From positions 21,108 through 85,107 of the forward strand of contig NZ_AVCS01000021.1 of assembly GCF_000498495.1 (NCBI RefSeq): a stretch of DNA of 64,000 bases, read 5' to 3'. Made by a program: the position numbers and the translations under genes. The notes beneath the pieces are model-generated. The model searched no databases, had not been told where the DNA came from, and worked only from the letters and a program-made list of their open reading frames with translations. This document shows, piece by piece, positions 26,832 through 36,124 of the stretch. How positions within the stretch are numbered: position 1 is the stretch's first letter; the number at the start of each line of letters is the position of its first letter. The DNA is from Flavobacterium enshiense DK69 (GTDB lineage Bacteria > Bacteroidota > Bacteroidia > Flavobacteriales > Flavobacteriaceae).

Positions 26832-29162
26832 ATGCAACAGATAATAAATCAGCTTAACGAAGCTCAACGTGCGCCCGTACTGCAAAAAGACGGACCAATG
26901 ATAGTGATTGCGGGTGCCGGTTCCGGAAAAACACGTGTGCTTACGGTTCGTATTGCCAATCTAATTCATCAGGGTGTTGATGCTTTCAATATCTTATCGC
27001 TTACGTTTACCAATAAAGCGGCACGTGAGATGAAAAAACGTATTACCGACATCGTAGGCCCTGAAGCCAAAAATCTTTGGATGGGAACCTTTCACTCGGT
27101 TTTTGCCAAGATTTTGCGTATTGAAGCCGATAAATTAGGATATCCAAGTAATTTCACCATTTATGATGCCCAGGATTCTGTGCGCCTGATCGGACAAATT
27201 ATTAAGGAGATGCAGCTGGATAAGGATGTCTACAAACCAAAACAGGTTTTCGGCCGGATTTCATCCTATAAAAACAGTCTGATAACCGTTAAGGCTTACT
27301 TCAACAATCCGGAATTACAGGAAGCCGATGCGATGAGCAAAAAACCGCGCATGGGTGAAATTTACAATCAGTATGTGGAGCGTTGTTTTAAATCCGGAGC
27401 CATGGACTTTGATGATTTGTTATTGAAAACAAATGAATTATTAAATCGTTTTCCAGATGTTTTGGCGAAGTATCAGGATCGTTTCCGTTATATCCTTGTG
27501 GATGAGTATCAGGATACCAACCATTCACAGTATCTGATTGTTCGCGCTTTATCCGACAGGTTCCATAATATCTGTGTGGTAGGTGATGATGCGCAGAGTA
27601 TTTATGCTTTCCGCGGAGCGAATATCAATAATATTTTAAACTTTCAGAAGGATTATGAAGGTGTTCAGACGTATCGATTGGAACAGAATTACCGTTCGAC
27701 CAGAAATATAGTTGAAGCCGCCAATACAATCATCGACAAGAATAAAACCAAGTTAGATAAAGTGGTTTGGACCGCGAATGATTTCGGTCCGAAAATTAAA
27801 ATCCACCGCAGTTTAACTGATGGGGAAGAAGGTCGTTTTGTAGCTTCCACCATTTTTGAAGAGAAGATGCAAAAGCAGATGATGAACGGACAGTTTGCTA
27901 TTTTGTACCGTACCAACGCCCAATCACGAGCAATGGAAGATGCTTTGCGCAAAAGGGATATTCCGTACCGAATTTACGGAGGATTGTCGTTCTATCAGCG
28001 CAAGGAAATCAAAGACGTGTTGTGCTATTTGCGTTTGGTCATTAACCCGAAAGACGAAGAGGCATTGATTCGCGTAATTAATTATCCGGCGAGGGGAATT
28101 GGTAATTCGACTATTGAGAAACTAACGGTTGCGGCCAATCATTACAAGCGTTCCATCTTCGAAGTTATGGAACACATTGAAAAAATCGATTTGAAGCTGA
28201 CATCGGGAACTAAAAATAAATTGCAGGATTTTGTAATGATGATTAAGAGTTTTCAAGTCATCAACGAAAATCAAGATGCTCTTTATCTGACCGATCATGT
28301 AACCAAGAAAACCGGTTTAATTCAGGAACTAAAAAAGGATGCCACTCCGGAAGGTATTGCCCGTATTGAGAACATCGAAGTTTTAATGGGAGGTATCAAG
28401 GATTTCATCGAAGGACAAAAAGAAGTTGACGGTGCCCGTGGTGCCTTATCTGAATTCTTGGAAGATGTGGCTTTGGCAACTGATTTGGATAATGATACCG
28501 GTGATGACGACCGTGTAGCATTGATGACCATTCACTTGGCAAAAGGATTGGAATTCCCAACGGTTTTTATCGTAGGTATGGAAGAAGATTTGTTCCCGAG
28601 TGCGATGAGTATGAACACTCGAAGCGAACTGGAAGAAGAACGCCGATTGTTTTATGTAGCCTTAACCCGTGCGGAACACCAAGCGTACTTAACATACGCA
28701 CAATCGCGTTACCGTTGGGGAAAACTTGTTGACAGCGAACCATCGCGTTTTATAGAAGAAATAGATCCGCAGTATTTGGAATATTTAACACCAGTAGAAA
28801 CGAATTACCGTTATAAACCGATGATTAATACCGATATTTTTGGAGATGTAGATAAATCGAAACTTCGTTTGACAAAGCCTGTTGCTGGGACACCTCCGAA
28901 ATATATTACAAGTAATGAGCCAAAACCTGACTTTAATATTCGTAAATTGAAGCCAGTTTCGGGTTCCGCGCCAAGCGGTAAAGCCAATTTGTTTGACGGT
29001 AATTTGGCGATAGGGAATATCGTAATGCATGAACGATTCGGAAAAGGACAAATCCTGAATTTGGAAGGAGCAGGGGCAGACAAAAAAGCAGAAATCAAAT
29101 TTGAAGTAGGAGGAATCAAGAAGTTGTTGTTGCGTTTCGCGAAGCTGGATGTGATTGGGTAA
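26832..29162 (+). CDS. UvrD/PcrA-type superfamily 1 DNA helicase
   Basis: This 776-residue 3'-5' helicase starts at the ATG at 26832; an in-frame TTG at 26808 would add eight residues. Motifs in order are Q motif LNEAQRAPV, Walker A IAGAGSGKTRVL, Walker B LVDEYQDTN, GDDAQSIYAFRGA, LEQNYRSTRNI, motif V MTIHLAKGLEFPTVF and motif VI RRLFYVALTRAEH. The C-terminal tail has a PcrA-like basic Tudor-type end (MHERFGKGQILNLEGAG). It should act in nucleotide excision and mismatch repair and clear RecA or polymerase from DNA. uvrD and pcrA cannot be separated from sequence alone. Confidence 0.95.
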   Translation: MQQIINQLNEAQRAPVLQKDGPMIVIAGAGSGKTRVLTVRIANLIHQGVDAFNILSLTFTNKAAREMKKRITDIVGPEAKNLWMGTFHSVFAKILRIEADKLGYPSNFTIYDAQDSVRLIGQIIKEMQLDKDVYKPKQVFGRISSYKNSLITVKAYFNNPELQEADAMSKKPRMGEIYNQYVERCFKSGAMDFDDLLLKTNELLNRFPDVLAKYQDRFRYILVDEYQDTNHSQYLIVRALSDRFHNICVVGDDAQSIYAFRGANINNILNFQKDYEGVQTYRLEQNYRSTRNIVEAANTIIDKNKTKLDKVVWTANDFGPKIKIHRSLTDGEEGRFVASTIFEEKMQKQMMNGQFAILYRTNAQSRAMEDALRKRDIPYRIYGGLSFYQRKEIKDVLCYLRLVINPKDEEALIRVINYPARGIGNSTIEKLTVAANHYKRSIFEVMEHIEKIDLKLTSGTKNKLQDFVMMIKSFQVINENQDALYLTDHVTKKTGLIQELKKDATPEGIARIENIEVLMGGIKDFIEGQKEVDGARGALSEFLEDVALATDLDNDTGDDDRVALMTIHLAKGLEFPTVFIVGMEEDLFPSAMSMNTRSELEEERRLFYVALTRAEHQAYLTYAQSRYRWGKLVDSEPSRFIEEIDPQYLEYLTPVETNYRYKPMINTDIFGDVDKSKLRLTKPVAGTPPKYITSNEPKPDFNIRKLKPVSGSAPSGKANLFDGNLAIGNIVMHERFGKGQILNLEGAGADKKAEIKFEVGGIKKLLLRFAKLDVIG

Positions 29163-29307
29163 AAAGTATATATCATGTTTTAGTCACCTGTAAGCTCTTT
29201 TAACGAATGTATATTTTGAAAATTTTATTAAAGTTATTTTTTTAATACTATTTTTCTTCTAATTTCGTTTTGAATTGTAGTAACAGAATATTTAAAACAA
29301 TCCTTTT

Positions 29308-30426
29308 ATGATAGCTGCCCAAACTTTAAAACAAAGCAAATGGTTTACAAAACTTTCATTAAGTTTTTTGTCTATAGTTGGAGCAGTTAATTTGTTACTG
29401 TTTATAGTATTGCCACTTTTGCCTTTTAAGTTGTCAAAATACATTCTGCCAATTGGTTTAATTATGTTGGCTTTGTCAATTGTTTTTTCAATTGTTTTTT
29501 CAATCTATTGGCATTATAAAGAGAAAAGTAACTCGTTTAACTCTGAGAAGTGCCATGTTTGGTTAACCACGCTGTTGCGTTATTGGCTGGCTGTACAAAT
29601 AGCTACATTTGGTTTTGAGAAAATTTTGGGCGTAAACTTTGCTCATTCTTATCATGCTGATGATGCTTTGACAAGTACTTTAAACGGGCAAGAACTAACC
29701 TGGATTTATTATAGTTATTCTTACGGACTTTCGTTGATTGTGGCTTTTTTTCAAATAGTTGGAAGTTATCTATTATTGTTCAGACGGACTATTCTTATAG
29801 GTGTTTCATTGTTACTCCCAGTGATGTTTAATATCGTATTGATTAACCTATTTTATGGGATAGGTATAGTAGTCGCATTTACTGCAATTTCAATGACATT
29901 AGGTTTGATTTATTTATTATATCAGAGAAAAGAGGAGATAATTTCTTTCTTCAAACGATACGAAATAGGATTACCAACTATAGGGAATTCAACTATACGC
30001 AATAGCATAAGAGTTGTATGCATACTACTACCTATATTTTTTATCACTTATTATAAGAGTAATGTATATGCTTCATCAAAGTATTTTGGTAAGTGGGAAG
30101 TAGAAACTATGAAACGAAATGGATCTGTTATTCCTGAAAAAGCTTGGGAAAAAGATACTTTAGCTTGGAAAAATATCTATTTCGAAGAGCGTGGGAAATT
30201 GTATTGTACACCTAATCCTTATAAATATGATGACGATGTATCCATTTTGTTTAAATATGAATACAATGAAGATAAAGATGCAATAAGAGTTATATCATAT
30301 GAGAAAAACCCTCAGCAACCAGATACAATTCCTGTTCAAATAAATAAGTTTAAAGGTAATTCGATGGAATGGAATATGGTTTTTTATAAAGATACCATTC
30401 AAATGCAATTAAAACGGGAAAATTAA
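29308..30426 (+). CDS. DoxX-like multi-span membrane protein with C-terminal soluble domain
   Basis: This 372-residue protein has about seven hydrophobic segments in the first ~260 residues, including LLFIVLPLLPF, LPIGLIMLALSIVFSIVFS, LSLIVAFFQIVGSYLLLF and VCILLPIFFITYY. After that comes a ~110-residue soluble domain (KYFGKWEVETMKRNGSVIPE), likely extracytoplasmic. RYWLAVQIATFGFEKILG resembles the first helix of DoxX-type proteins. The substrate is unknown. It is flanked by A/T-rich spacers and probably transcribed alone. Confidence 0.75.
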   Translation: MIAAQTLKQSKWFTKLSLSFLSIVGAVNLLLFIVLPLLPFKLSKYILPIGLIMLALSIVFSIVFSIYWHYKEKSNSFNSEKCHVWLTTLLRYWLAVQIATFGFEKILGVNFAHSYHADDALTSTLNGQELTWIYYSYSYGLSLIVAFFQIVGSYLLLFRRTILIGVSLLLPVMFNIVLINLFYGIGIVVAFTAISMTLGLIYLLYQRKEEIISFFKRYEIGLPTIGNSTIRNSIRVVCILLPIFFITYYKSNVYASSKYFGKWEVETMKRNGSVIPEKAWEKDTLAWKNIYFEERGKLYCTPNPYKYDDDVSILFKYEYNEDKDAIRVISYEKNPQQPDTIPVQINKFKGNSMEWNMVFYKDTIQMQLKREN

Positions 30427-30576
30427 GTAGTTTTCAATAATTAATTAAAAACAAAGCTTTGTCAAAAAGAATAGAGAAAGCTCTTTTAGAAAGTATTGTA
30501 AGAAGTTAGAAAAAGCTTTAACTTTAATAATTATAAATGCTTAAAGCGAATTGCTTATGGCTTAATGCTGAAAACA

Positions 30577-31197
30577 ATGGCACAATTCATTAAAATTTAC
30601 CCGGAAAACCCAAGTGAAAAGGAAATTGCTAAAGTGGTAAAAACACTTCGCGATGGTGGTTTAATAATCTATCCGACTGACACGGTTTATGGTTTGGGAT
30701 GCGACATCACCAATACGAAAGCTTTGGAGCGCATTGCCAAAATTAAAGGCGTGAAACTGGAAAAAGCTAATTTCTCTTTTGTCTGCCATGATTTAAGTAA
30801 TATTTCCGATTATGTGAAGCAGATTGATACGTCGACCTTCAAAATCCTGAAAAGAGCATTGCCGGGACCTTATACCTTCATCCTTCCCGGAAATAATAAT
30901 CTTCCGAAAGAATTTAAAAAGAAAACTACGGTAGGTATTCGTGTGCCGGATCATGAAATTGCATTGGAAATTGTGCGTCACCTTGGAAATCCAATTGTTT
31001 CCACTTCAATTCATGATGACGATGAGGTTATTGAGTATACTACTGATCCCGAATTAATCTTTGAAAAATGGCAAAACCTTGTCGATTTGGTTATTGATGG
31101 CGGTTATGGTGATAACGAAGCATCAACTATTATTGATTTATCGAATGGTGAGCCTGTTGTTGTTCGTGAAGGAAAAGGAAGTTTGGATATTTTATAA
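30577..31197 (+). CDS. L-threonylcarbamoyladenylate synthase (Sua5/YciO/YrdC)
   Basis: From the ATG at 30577 (MAQFIKIYPENP) the protein has 206 residues; an ATG at 30565 would add four. Family motifs are GGLIIYPTDTVYGLGCD, a KR substrate-binding region (LPGPYTFILPG) and VGIRVPDHEIALEI and a later PIVSTSIHDD. It makes threonylcarbamoyl-AMP from threonine, bicarbonate and ATP, the first step of tRNA t6A37 formation. The length fits a YciO/TsaC-type single-domain enzyme without the Sua5 C-terminal domain. YciO-like paralogues may not perform t6A synthesis, so I leave the symbol blank. Confidence 0.88.
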   Translation: MAQFIKIYPENPSEKEIAKVVKTLRDGGLIIYPTDTVYGLGCDITNTKALERIAKIKGVKLEKANFSFVCHDLSNISDYVKQIDTSTFKILKRALPGPYTFILPGNNNLPKEFKKKTTVGIRVPDHEIALEIVRHLGNPIVSTSIHDDDEVIEYTTDPELIFEKWQNLVDLVIDGGYGDNEASTIIDLSNGEPVVVREGKGSLDIL

Positions 31198-31222
31198 GAA
31201 TTAGTAAAGAGCTATTTATATA

Positions 31223-31254
31223 AAAAACGTCTTGAAATTCAAGGCGTTTTTTAT
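31223..31254 (+). terminator. Rho-independent terminator
   Basis: AAAACGTCTTGAA and TTCAAGGCGTTTT form a long stem with a T-rich tail, 25 bases after the preceding stop codon. Confidence 0.85.
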
Positions 31255-31452
31255 TAAATGTTTATAGTTACTGAAACTAACTGACCGCAAAACTGATTTT
31301 ACATATATTAAAAAGAAATCAAATCCTAGAAGATTTCATCTGATGCAAAAGAATATATTTTTCTAACCACCTAATTTTTCTTGTAAAATAAAACATCTCT
31401 AAATAAAATATAGTTTTTATAAATAAAAAGTACTTTGTATTTCAAAGTTTAT

Positions 31453-31460
31453 TAAATTTG
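31453..31460 (+). promoter_or_regulatory. -7 promoter element
   Basis: TAAATTTG matches TAnnTTTG. The nearest TTG (31435-31437) is only 15 bases upstream, so the match is partial. The region 31255-31452 otherwise shows only A/T-rich sequence. Confidence 0.4.
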
Positions 31461-31556
31461 TGTAGAGAAAATTGAAGATGAATGATTTACAATTTAAATA
31501 AGGGTCATTTTAGTTCTGTTTTCATGGAAAATTATTTCAAATCAAAATTTAAAATT

Positions 31557-31841
31557 ATGCAAAACAAAAGGCTTTTAGGAATTGTGCTAGCGGTAGCAGT
31601 TTTACTGTTTATTCCGTTTACAGCAATGCAGTTTACTGATGAAGTAAATTGGACTTTATTTGATTTTATTGTTGCAGGAGTCTTATTGCTGGGAACTGGT
31701 CTGATGTGCGAATTTGTAATAAGGAAAGTAGCCAAAACCGAACATAGAATAGCTCTCTGTGGAGCTGTTTTGGCAGTGCTCGTCCTGATTTGGATCGAAT
31801 TGGCTGTTGGTATCTTCGGAACGCCATTCGCAGGATCATAG
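31557..31841 (+). CDS. Small integral membrane protein
   Basis: The likely start is the ATG at 31557 (MQNKRLLGIVLAVAVLLFIP), giving 94 residues; upstream in-frame ATGs at 31482 and 31524 would add 25 or 11 residues without a recognisable function. Three hydrophobic segments are visible (about 4-23, 33-53 and 65-88). The RKVAKTEHR loop favours a cytoplasmic face between segments two and three. I recall similar small proteins in Flavobacteriia but no function. The gene stands alone between terminators. Confidence 0.75.
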   Translation: MQNKRLLGIVLAVAVLLFIPFTAMQFTDEVNWTLFDFIVAGVLLLGTGLMCEFVIRKVAKTEHRIALCGAVLAVLVLIWIELAVGIFGTPFAGS

Positions 31842-31886
31842 CGGGAAGGCAGAATTCAGAAATTGAAATTAAAATCATAACTCAAT

Positions 31887-31917
31887 AACCGACAATTAGT
31901 TCTTGTCGGTTTTTTTA
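31887..31917 (+). terminator. Rho-independent terminator
   Basis: ACCGACAA and TTGTCGGT form the stem, followed by a T7 tract, 45 bases after the small membrane protein gene. Confidence 0.85.
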
Positions 31918-32099
31918 TTTGTTACAACGATTAATTTATAGATTACAAAAAGGATTACAAAAATTTGCATGATATTACACTAATGTATTGAAAAAGAGAA
32001 GAGAAAAACTGCTCGTCATTCTGATTATGAGTATGAGAATCAATACTGCAAAAGAGCGAGGTTTAATTACTGAAATCGTTATTTATTAATTGGTAGATA

Positions 32100-32400
32100 G
32101 TAATTTACCTACGGGACTGCCGATGGTCAATGTACATAATAGGGTGTCGATGTTCGGCCAGTTAAAAAAACTTATGTATATAGATGGCGTAATATAAGGT
32201 ACGCCAATGAATCGCATTTGTATGCTTACCGACTACATGAAGGCGGAACAAAAAGTTGTTGCCTGACCCAACCAGGATGTAGTGTATGGAACAGGTACGA
32301 TCGGAAACCGCCTGCTGTAATGAAAGTGAAATAGATTGATGATGTAAATGTGACAACCTTTTGAAACAGAGATAGGTGAGAAGTTGGTTGTTAGTCTTGC
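32100..32400 (+). other. Non-coding, probably structured RNA-like segment; possible intron remnant
   Basis: The gap 31842-32438 has no supportable gene, yet 32100-32400 looks less A/T-rich than other spacers here and contains several hairpins. GGCGTA (32186-32191) pairs with TACGCC (32200-32205). ACAGG (32291-32295) can pair with the CCTG(C)TGT that follows a CGGAAACCG hairpin. ACAACC (32353-32358) pairs with GGTTGT (32386-32391). The text (for example GACCCAACCAGGATGTAG and GAAACAGAGATAGGTGAG) reminds me of the 5' domain I region of bacterial group II introns, but no reverse transcriptase follows and I cannot align it. Short minus-strand ORFs here (32162-32460) look spurious. Confidence 0.4.
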
Positions 32401-32438
32401 GTGTTTTTTAAGAATAAACCAATACATAATAAACTGTA

Positions 32439-33890
32439 ATGAAAAATATCCTTCTTTCATTTTTTCTTATTTTGCTTTTGATAGGTTGTAATAAGAAGCA
32501 AAAAGAACAAACAAATACTGATGCACCTATACAATCAGCAGCAAATACCTTTAGACCGGCAAATATTCAGGAAGAAATGATTTACAGCCGTGCATTGACA
32601 GCGGCAGTATGGAGCATGCCTGTGGTAAATTACCAGCTTATGTATCAGGAGATGGCCACTAAGCTTAAAGGAGATTTTAATCAGATTGTTATTTGGCCGA
32701 AACTTTTGGATTGGAAAAATCAAACACTTACCCCAAATCCCGATGTCATCTATCTCATGCCTTTTTTCAATACAAAAGATGTTGGGCCTATTGTTTTGGA
32801 AATTCCTCCTGCTGATAAGGGAGTGTTGAACGGAAGTGTAATGAACTATTGGCAAGCAGCTATTGAAGATGTAGGGCCTGGTGGAGTTGATAAAGGTAAA
32901 GGAGGGAAATACCTGTTTCTCCCTCCGGATTATGACGTAAATAAGGTTCCGAAAGGTTATATCCCGCTCGCTTCTAATACGTACCAGGGTTATGCTCTAA
33001 TCCGTTCGGTCCTTAAAAGCGGCAGCGCTGTTGATGTTATAGCAGCTATCGAATATTCAAAACGAATCAAACTTTACCCTTTATCACAGGCAAGCCAATC
33101 ACCGCAAACTACTTTTTTGGATGCAAGCAATGTGGTGTATGATTCTTCCATCCCATATGATATTAGGTTTTTTAAATCGCTAAATCTTATGGTTCAAGCC
33201 GAGCCATGGCTTGAGCGTGATAAGGCAATGATTGATCTTTTAAAAACTATTGGTATTGAAAGAGGGAAACCTTTTAATCCTAAACCACGAACAGTGGAAA
33301 TTCTAAACCATGCAATCAAAGCTGCAAAAGCATGGCTTGATGTTAACTATGAATCGATGCCAAGATATTATATAGACGCTCATTGGTTTTTCCCGGCCAC
33401 GGAGGAAACACATCAGAGCATCATAAACGATTTCAAAGTTCCTGATTCATACCCCGTAGATAATCGTGCAGTGATTTATACAATGGCTTTTTTCAGTGCC
33501 AAACATATAGGGGAGTCGCAATATTATTTGATGACGTTAAAAGATATAGATGAAAAACCGTTAGAAGGCAGCAAGCACTATAAATTGAATGTGCCGGCAA
33601 ACGCACCGGTAAGCCAATATTGGTCGATGACGGTATATAACCGAGATACACATACCTTCATCCGAAATGCAAAATGGATGGGACGTTCCTCGCAAACTCC
33701 CGGTATCAAGACAAACGATGACGGCTCCGTGGATATTTACTTCGGACCAACGCCTCCGCCAAGTGGCGAATCGAACTGGATTCCGACGGATTCTAAAGGA
33801 CAATTCGAAGTGCTCGCACGTTTTTACGGCCCTAAGAAAGCCTTGTATGATAAATCATGGAAGTTGGGAGATATTGAGGAAGTGAATTAA
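32439..33890 (+). CDS. DUF1254/DUF1214 domain lipoprotein
   Basis: This 483-residue protein has a lipoprotein signal peptide (LLLIGCNKKQKE). An N-terminal DUF1254 region holds LTAAVWSMPVVNYQLMYQ, NPDVIYLMPFFNTKDVGPIV and LNGSVMNYWQAAIEDVG. A C-terminal DUF1214 region holds AFFSAKHIGESQYYLMTLKD, VSQYWSMTVYNRDTHTFI and DIYFGPTPPPSGESNWIPT. Proteins with this pair are widespread and secreted, without an agreed function. It stands immediately after the structured non-coding segment. Confidence 0.9.
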   Translation: MKNILLSFFLILLLIGCNKKQKEQTNTDAPIQSAANTFRPANIQEEMIYSRALTAAVWSMPVVNYQLMYQEMATKLKGDFNQIVIWPKLLDWKNQTLTPNPDVIYLMPFFNTKDVGPIVLEIPPADKGVLNGSVMNYWQAAIEDVGPGGVDKGKGGKYLFLPPDYDVNKVPKGYIPLASNTYQGYALIRSVLKSGSAVDVIAAIEYSKRIKLYPLSQASQSPQTTFLDASNVVYDSSIPYDIRFFKSLNLMVQAEPWLERDKAMIDLLKTIGIERGKPFNPKPRTVEILNHAIKAAKAWLDVNYESMPRYYIDAHWFFPATEETHQSIINDFKVPDSYPVDNRAVIYTMAFFSAKHIGESQYYLMTLKDIDEKPLEGSKHYKLNVPANAPVSQYWSMTVYNRDTHTFIRNAKWMGRSSQTPGIKTNDDGSVDIYFGPTPPPSGESNWIPTDSKGQFEVLARFYGPKKALYDKSWKLGDIEEVN

Positions 33891-34035
33891 TGAACGTCGA
33901 ATTACGCTAAGATTCAGAATGACTATTGACAACATTTATGAAGAAGAATAGAATCTTATACTGAATATCACATAAGAAGTAAATAGGATCAGCTTAAAAC
34001 GTTAAAAATAAGTAACAACAAATATTTAAAATTAT

Positions 34036-35076
34036 ATGAACAACACACAAAATCATCCGACCCCTGAAAGTATCCTTCAGATTGCCTCAGGCTTTTGGGC
34101 TTCAAAAATTCTTTTGAGCGCAGTAAAATTTCAAATCTTCACAACTCTTGCCGAACGAAAAAGTATGTCGGCCGGCGAAATCAAATCGCTTTTAGGCTTT
34201 AAGTGTTCCGACAGGAATGTGTGTGATTTTCTAGATGCGCTAACAGCCTTTGGTTTCTTGAACCGTGAAGGTATATTGGAAACAGCGAAATACAGCAATA
34301 ATGCTGATGCCGACTTTTTTCTTGATAGAAACAAACCCTCTTATATAGGAGGATTACTTGAAATGTTAAATAATAGGCTGTATGGTTTTTGGGGGAATCT
34401 TGAAGAAGGACTGCTAACAGGAAATCCTCAAAATGAAGCGATTCAGGGAGAAAATCTTTTTGATAAACTGTATGCAGACCCGGCAAGGTTGGAAGAGTTT
34501 ATTCAGGCCATGAGCGGTGTTCAGATGGGAGCATTTATGGCATTGGCCCAAAAACTGGATTTTTCAAAATCCAAAACACTTGTGGATGTTGGGGGGTCGG
34601 CAGGAATATTGTCGTTGATGGTTGCCAAGCACCAGCCGAACATGAACTGTATTACTTGGGATTTACCTGCTGTTACACCGATTGCTGATCAAACCATTCA
34701 GAAATTCCAGCTTCAGGATCGTGTTAAAACAGCGCAAGGGGATTTCTTTAAAGACGAATTTCCGAAAGCCGATATTGTAACCATGGGTAATATTCTTCAT
34801 GACTGGGATGAGGAAACTAAACTGATGCTCATGAAAAAAGCGTATGATGCTTTGCCTGAAGGGGGGGTTTTTGTAGCTGTTGAAAACGTAATAGACGAAA
34901 ACAGAAATAAAAATGCTTTCGGGTTGATGATGAGCCTTAACATGCTGATAGAAACAGGAACAGGATTTGATTATACGCTCGCTGATTTTAATAAATGGGC
35001 AACTCAAGTAGGTTTTAAATCGACGTCGATGATTCCATTAGCGGGGCCTACAAGTGCGGCGATAGCGGTCAAATAG
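34036..35076 (+). CDS. SAM-dependent O-methyltransferase, class II (HIOMT-like)
   Basis: The N-terminal winged-helix dimerisation domain spans about 10-100 (ILQIASGFWASKILLSAVKF, NVCDFLDALTAFGFLNREG). The methyltransferase core has motif I LVDVGGSAGILSLMVA, the acidic TWDLPAV, GDFFKDEFPKADIVTMGNIL, and the HDW(D) motif at the catalytic base (ILHDWDEETKLMLMKKAYDA). Family enzymes methylate hydroxyls of small aromatic metabolites such as polyketide intermediates. No biosynthetic cluster surrounds it, so the substrate is unknown. It has 346 residues, typical for the family. Confidence 0.9.
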   Translation: MNNTQNHPTPESILQIASGFWASKILLSAVKFQIFTTLAERKSMSAGEIKSLLGFKCSDRNVCDFLDALTAFGFLNREGILETAKYSNNADADFFLDRNKPSYIGGLLEMLNNRLYGFWGNLEEGLLTGNPQNEAIQGENLFDKLYADPARLEEFIQAMSGVQMGAFMALAQKLDFSKSKTLVDVGGSAGILSLMVAKHQPNMNCITWDLPAVTPIADQTIQKFQLQDRVKTAQGDFFKDEFPKADIVTMGNILHDWDEETKLMLMKKAYDALPEGGVFVAVENVIDENRNKNAFGLMMSLNMLIETGTGFDYTLADFNKWATQVGFKSTSMIPLAGPTSAAIAVK

Positions 35077-35142
35077 TCGATTCTGTTTTTCAATTGAACG
35101 ATTGGTATTTGAAGAGCCAATCATCAATCCAACTAAACAAAT

Positions 35143-35176
35143 TAAAAAAAGAGTTTCTATTGAAACTCTTTTTTTA
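35143..35176. terminator. Bidirectional terminator
   Basis: AAAAAAAGAGTTTC and GAAACTCTTTTTTT form a symmetric stem. It serves the methyltransferase gene on the plus strand and the OmpA lipoprotein gene on the minus strand. Confidence 0.8.
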
Positions 35177-35210
35177 ATTCTTATCAGAATAAATCTTACT
35201 GACGGTATAT

Positions 35211-36044
35211 TTATTTGCCCAAAGTCTTCATCTCTTTCTCAAGCATATCATAGAATTGATCTATTTTTGGCATGATGATGATTCTTGTTCTTCTGTTTTT
35301 AGCGCGGTTAGCCGGCGTGTCATTTTCAAAAAGCGGAATGTAATAGCTTCTTCCGGCAGGGATTAACTGCTTCGGATTTACACCTAAGTCTTTTTGTAAA
35401 ACTCTCACGATGGATGTTGCTCTTTTAACAGATAAATCCCAGTTGTCCAACAATACTGCATTTTTAATAGGCACGTTGTCTGTGTGGCCTTCTACCATGC
35501 ACTCAAAATCAGGTTTGCTGTTGATTACTTTGGCTACTTTACCCAAAACACCTTTAGCTCTGTCGCTTACTTCATAACTTCCTGATTTGAATAAAAGATT
35601 ATCGGCAATGGAAATCATTACCACTCCTTTTTCTACATTGATGTTAATGTCCGGATCGTCAATACCCACTTCTCGTTTTAAACTTGTTACCAAAGCCAAT
35701 GTAACACTGTCTTTTTTGGTTAAAGCATCCTGTAAACGAGATATTTTTAAATCTTTTTCTTTTAAACTTTCCAGTGATTTTTCAAGATTTTGAGCACCTT
35801 TTGTAGTCAAAACAGTCATTTCTTTGGAACTGTTGATCAGATCGGTGTTGGTTTTCTTTAAATAATCGTTCTGATTGTTTAATGCTTCCTTCTCAGTAAG
35901 GCAAGTGTTCAGTTTAACGGTACAAGTATTCAGTAAATCCTGAATTTCTTTGTTTTTAGCTTCCAGCTCTGCTATTTTCTTCTTGGTTCCGCAAGATGTC
36001 AGCGATAGGCCAACAACAGAAAGTAAAATAAATAGTTTCTTCAT
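35211..36044 (-). CDS. OmpA-family lipoprotein
   Basis: I place the start at 36044 (MKKLFILLSVVGLSLTSCGT), giving 277 residues with a lipobox Cys. The in-frame start at 36074 overlaps a TAACTTTG -7 box on the minus strand (36072-36079). A long coiled-coil region (about 22-115, rich in Lys, Glu, Leu and Asn) leads to a C-terminal OmpA/MotB domain with VEGHTDNVPI, LSVKRATSIVRVL and NRRTRIIIM, the peptidoglycan-binding signature. It should tether the outer membrane to the cell wall. Confidence 0.92.
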   Translation of the reverse strand: MKKLFILLSVVGLSLTSCGTKKKIAELEAKNKEIQDLLNTCTVKLNTCLTEKEALNNQNDYLKKTNTDLINSSKEMTVLTTKGAQNLEKSLESLKEKDLKISRLQDALTKKDSVTLALVTSLKREVGIDDPDININVEKGVVMISIADNLLFKSGSYEVSDRAKGVLGKVAKVINSKPDFECMVEGHTDNVPIKNAVLLDNWDLSVKRATSIVRVLQKDLGVNPKQLIPAGRSYYIPLFENDTPANRAKNRRTRIIIMPKIDQFYDMLEKEMKTLGK

Positions 36045-36124
36045 GATTAATGATTTTTTTAAAGGTATTAACAAAGTTACTTACTTATTAAAAATGTTTT
36101 AAAATTTAAAATGATAAACAAATG

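Noticed and set aside
32162..32460. Small minus-strand frames (64 and 75 codons) in the structured spacer
   Set aside because: They lack start context and recognisable protein character, overlap each other, and one runs into the DUF1254 gene.
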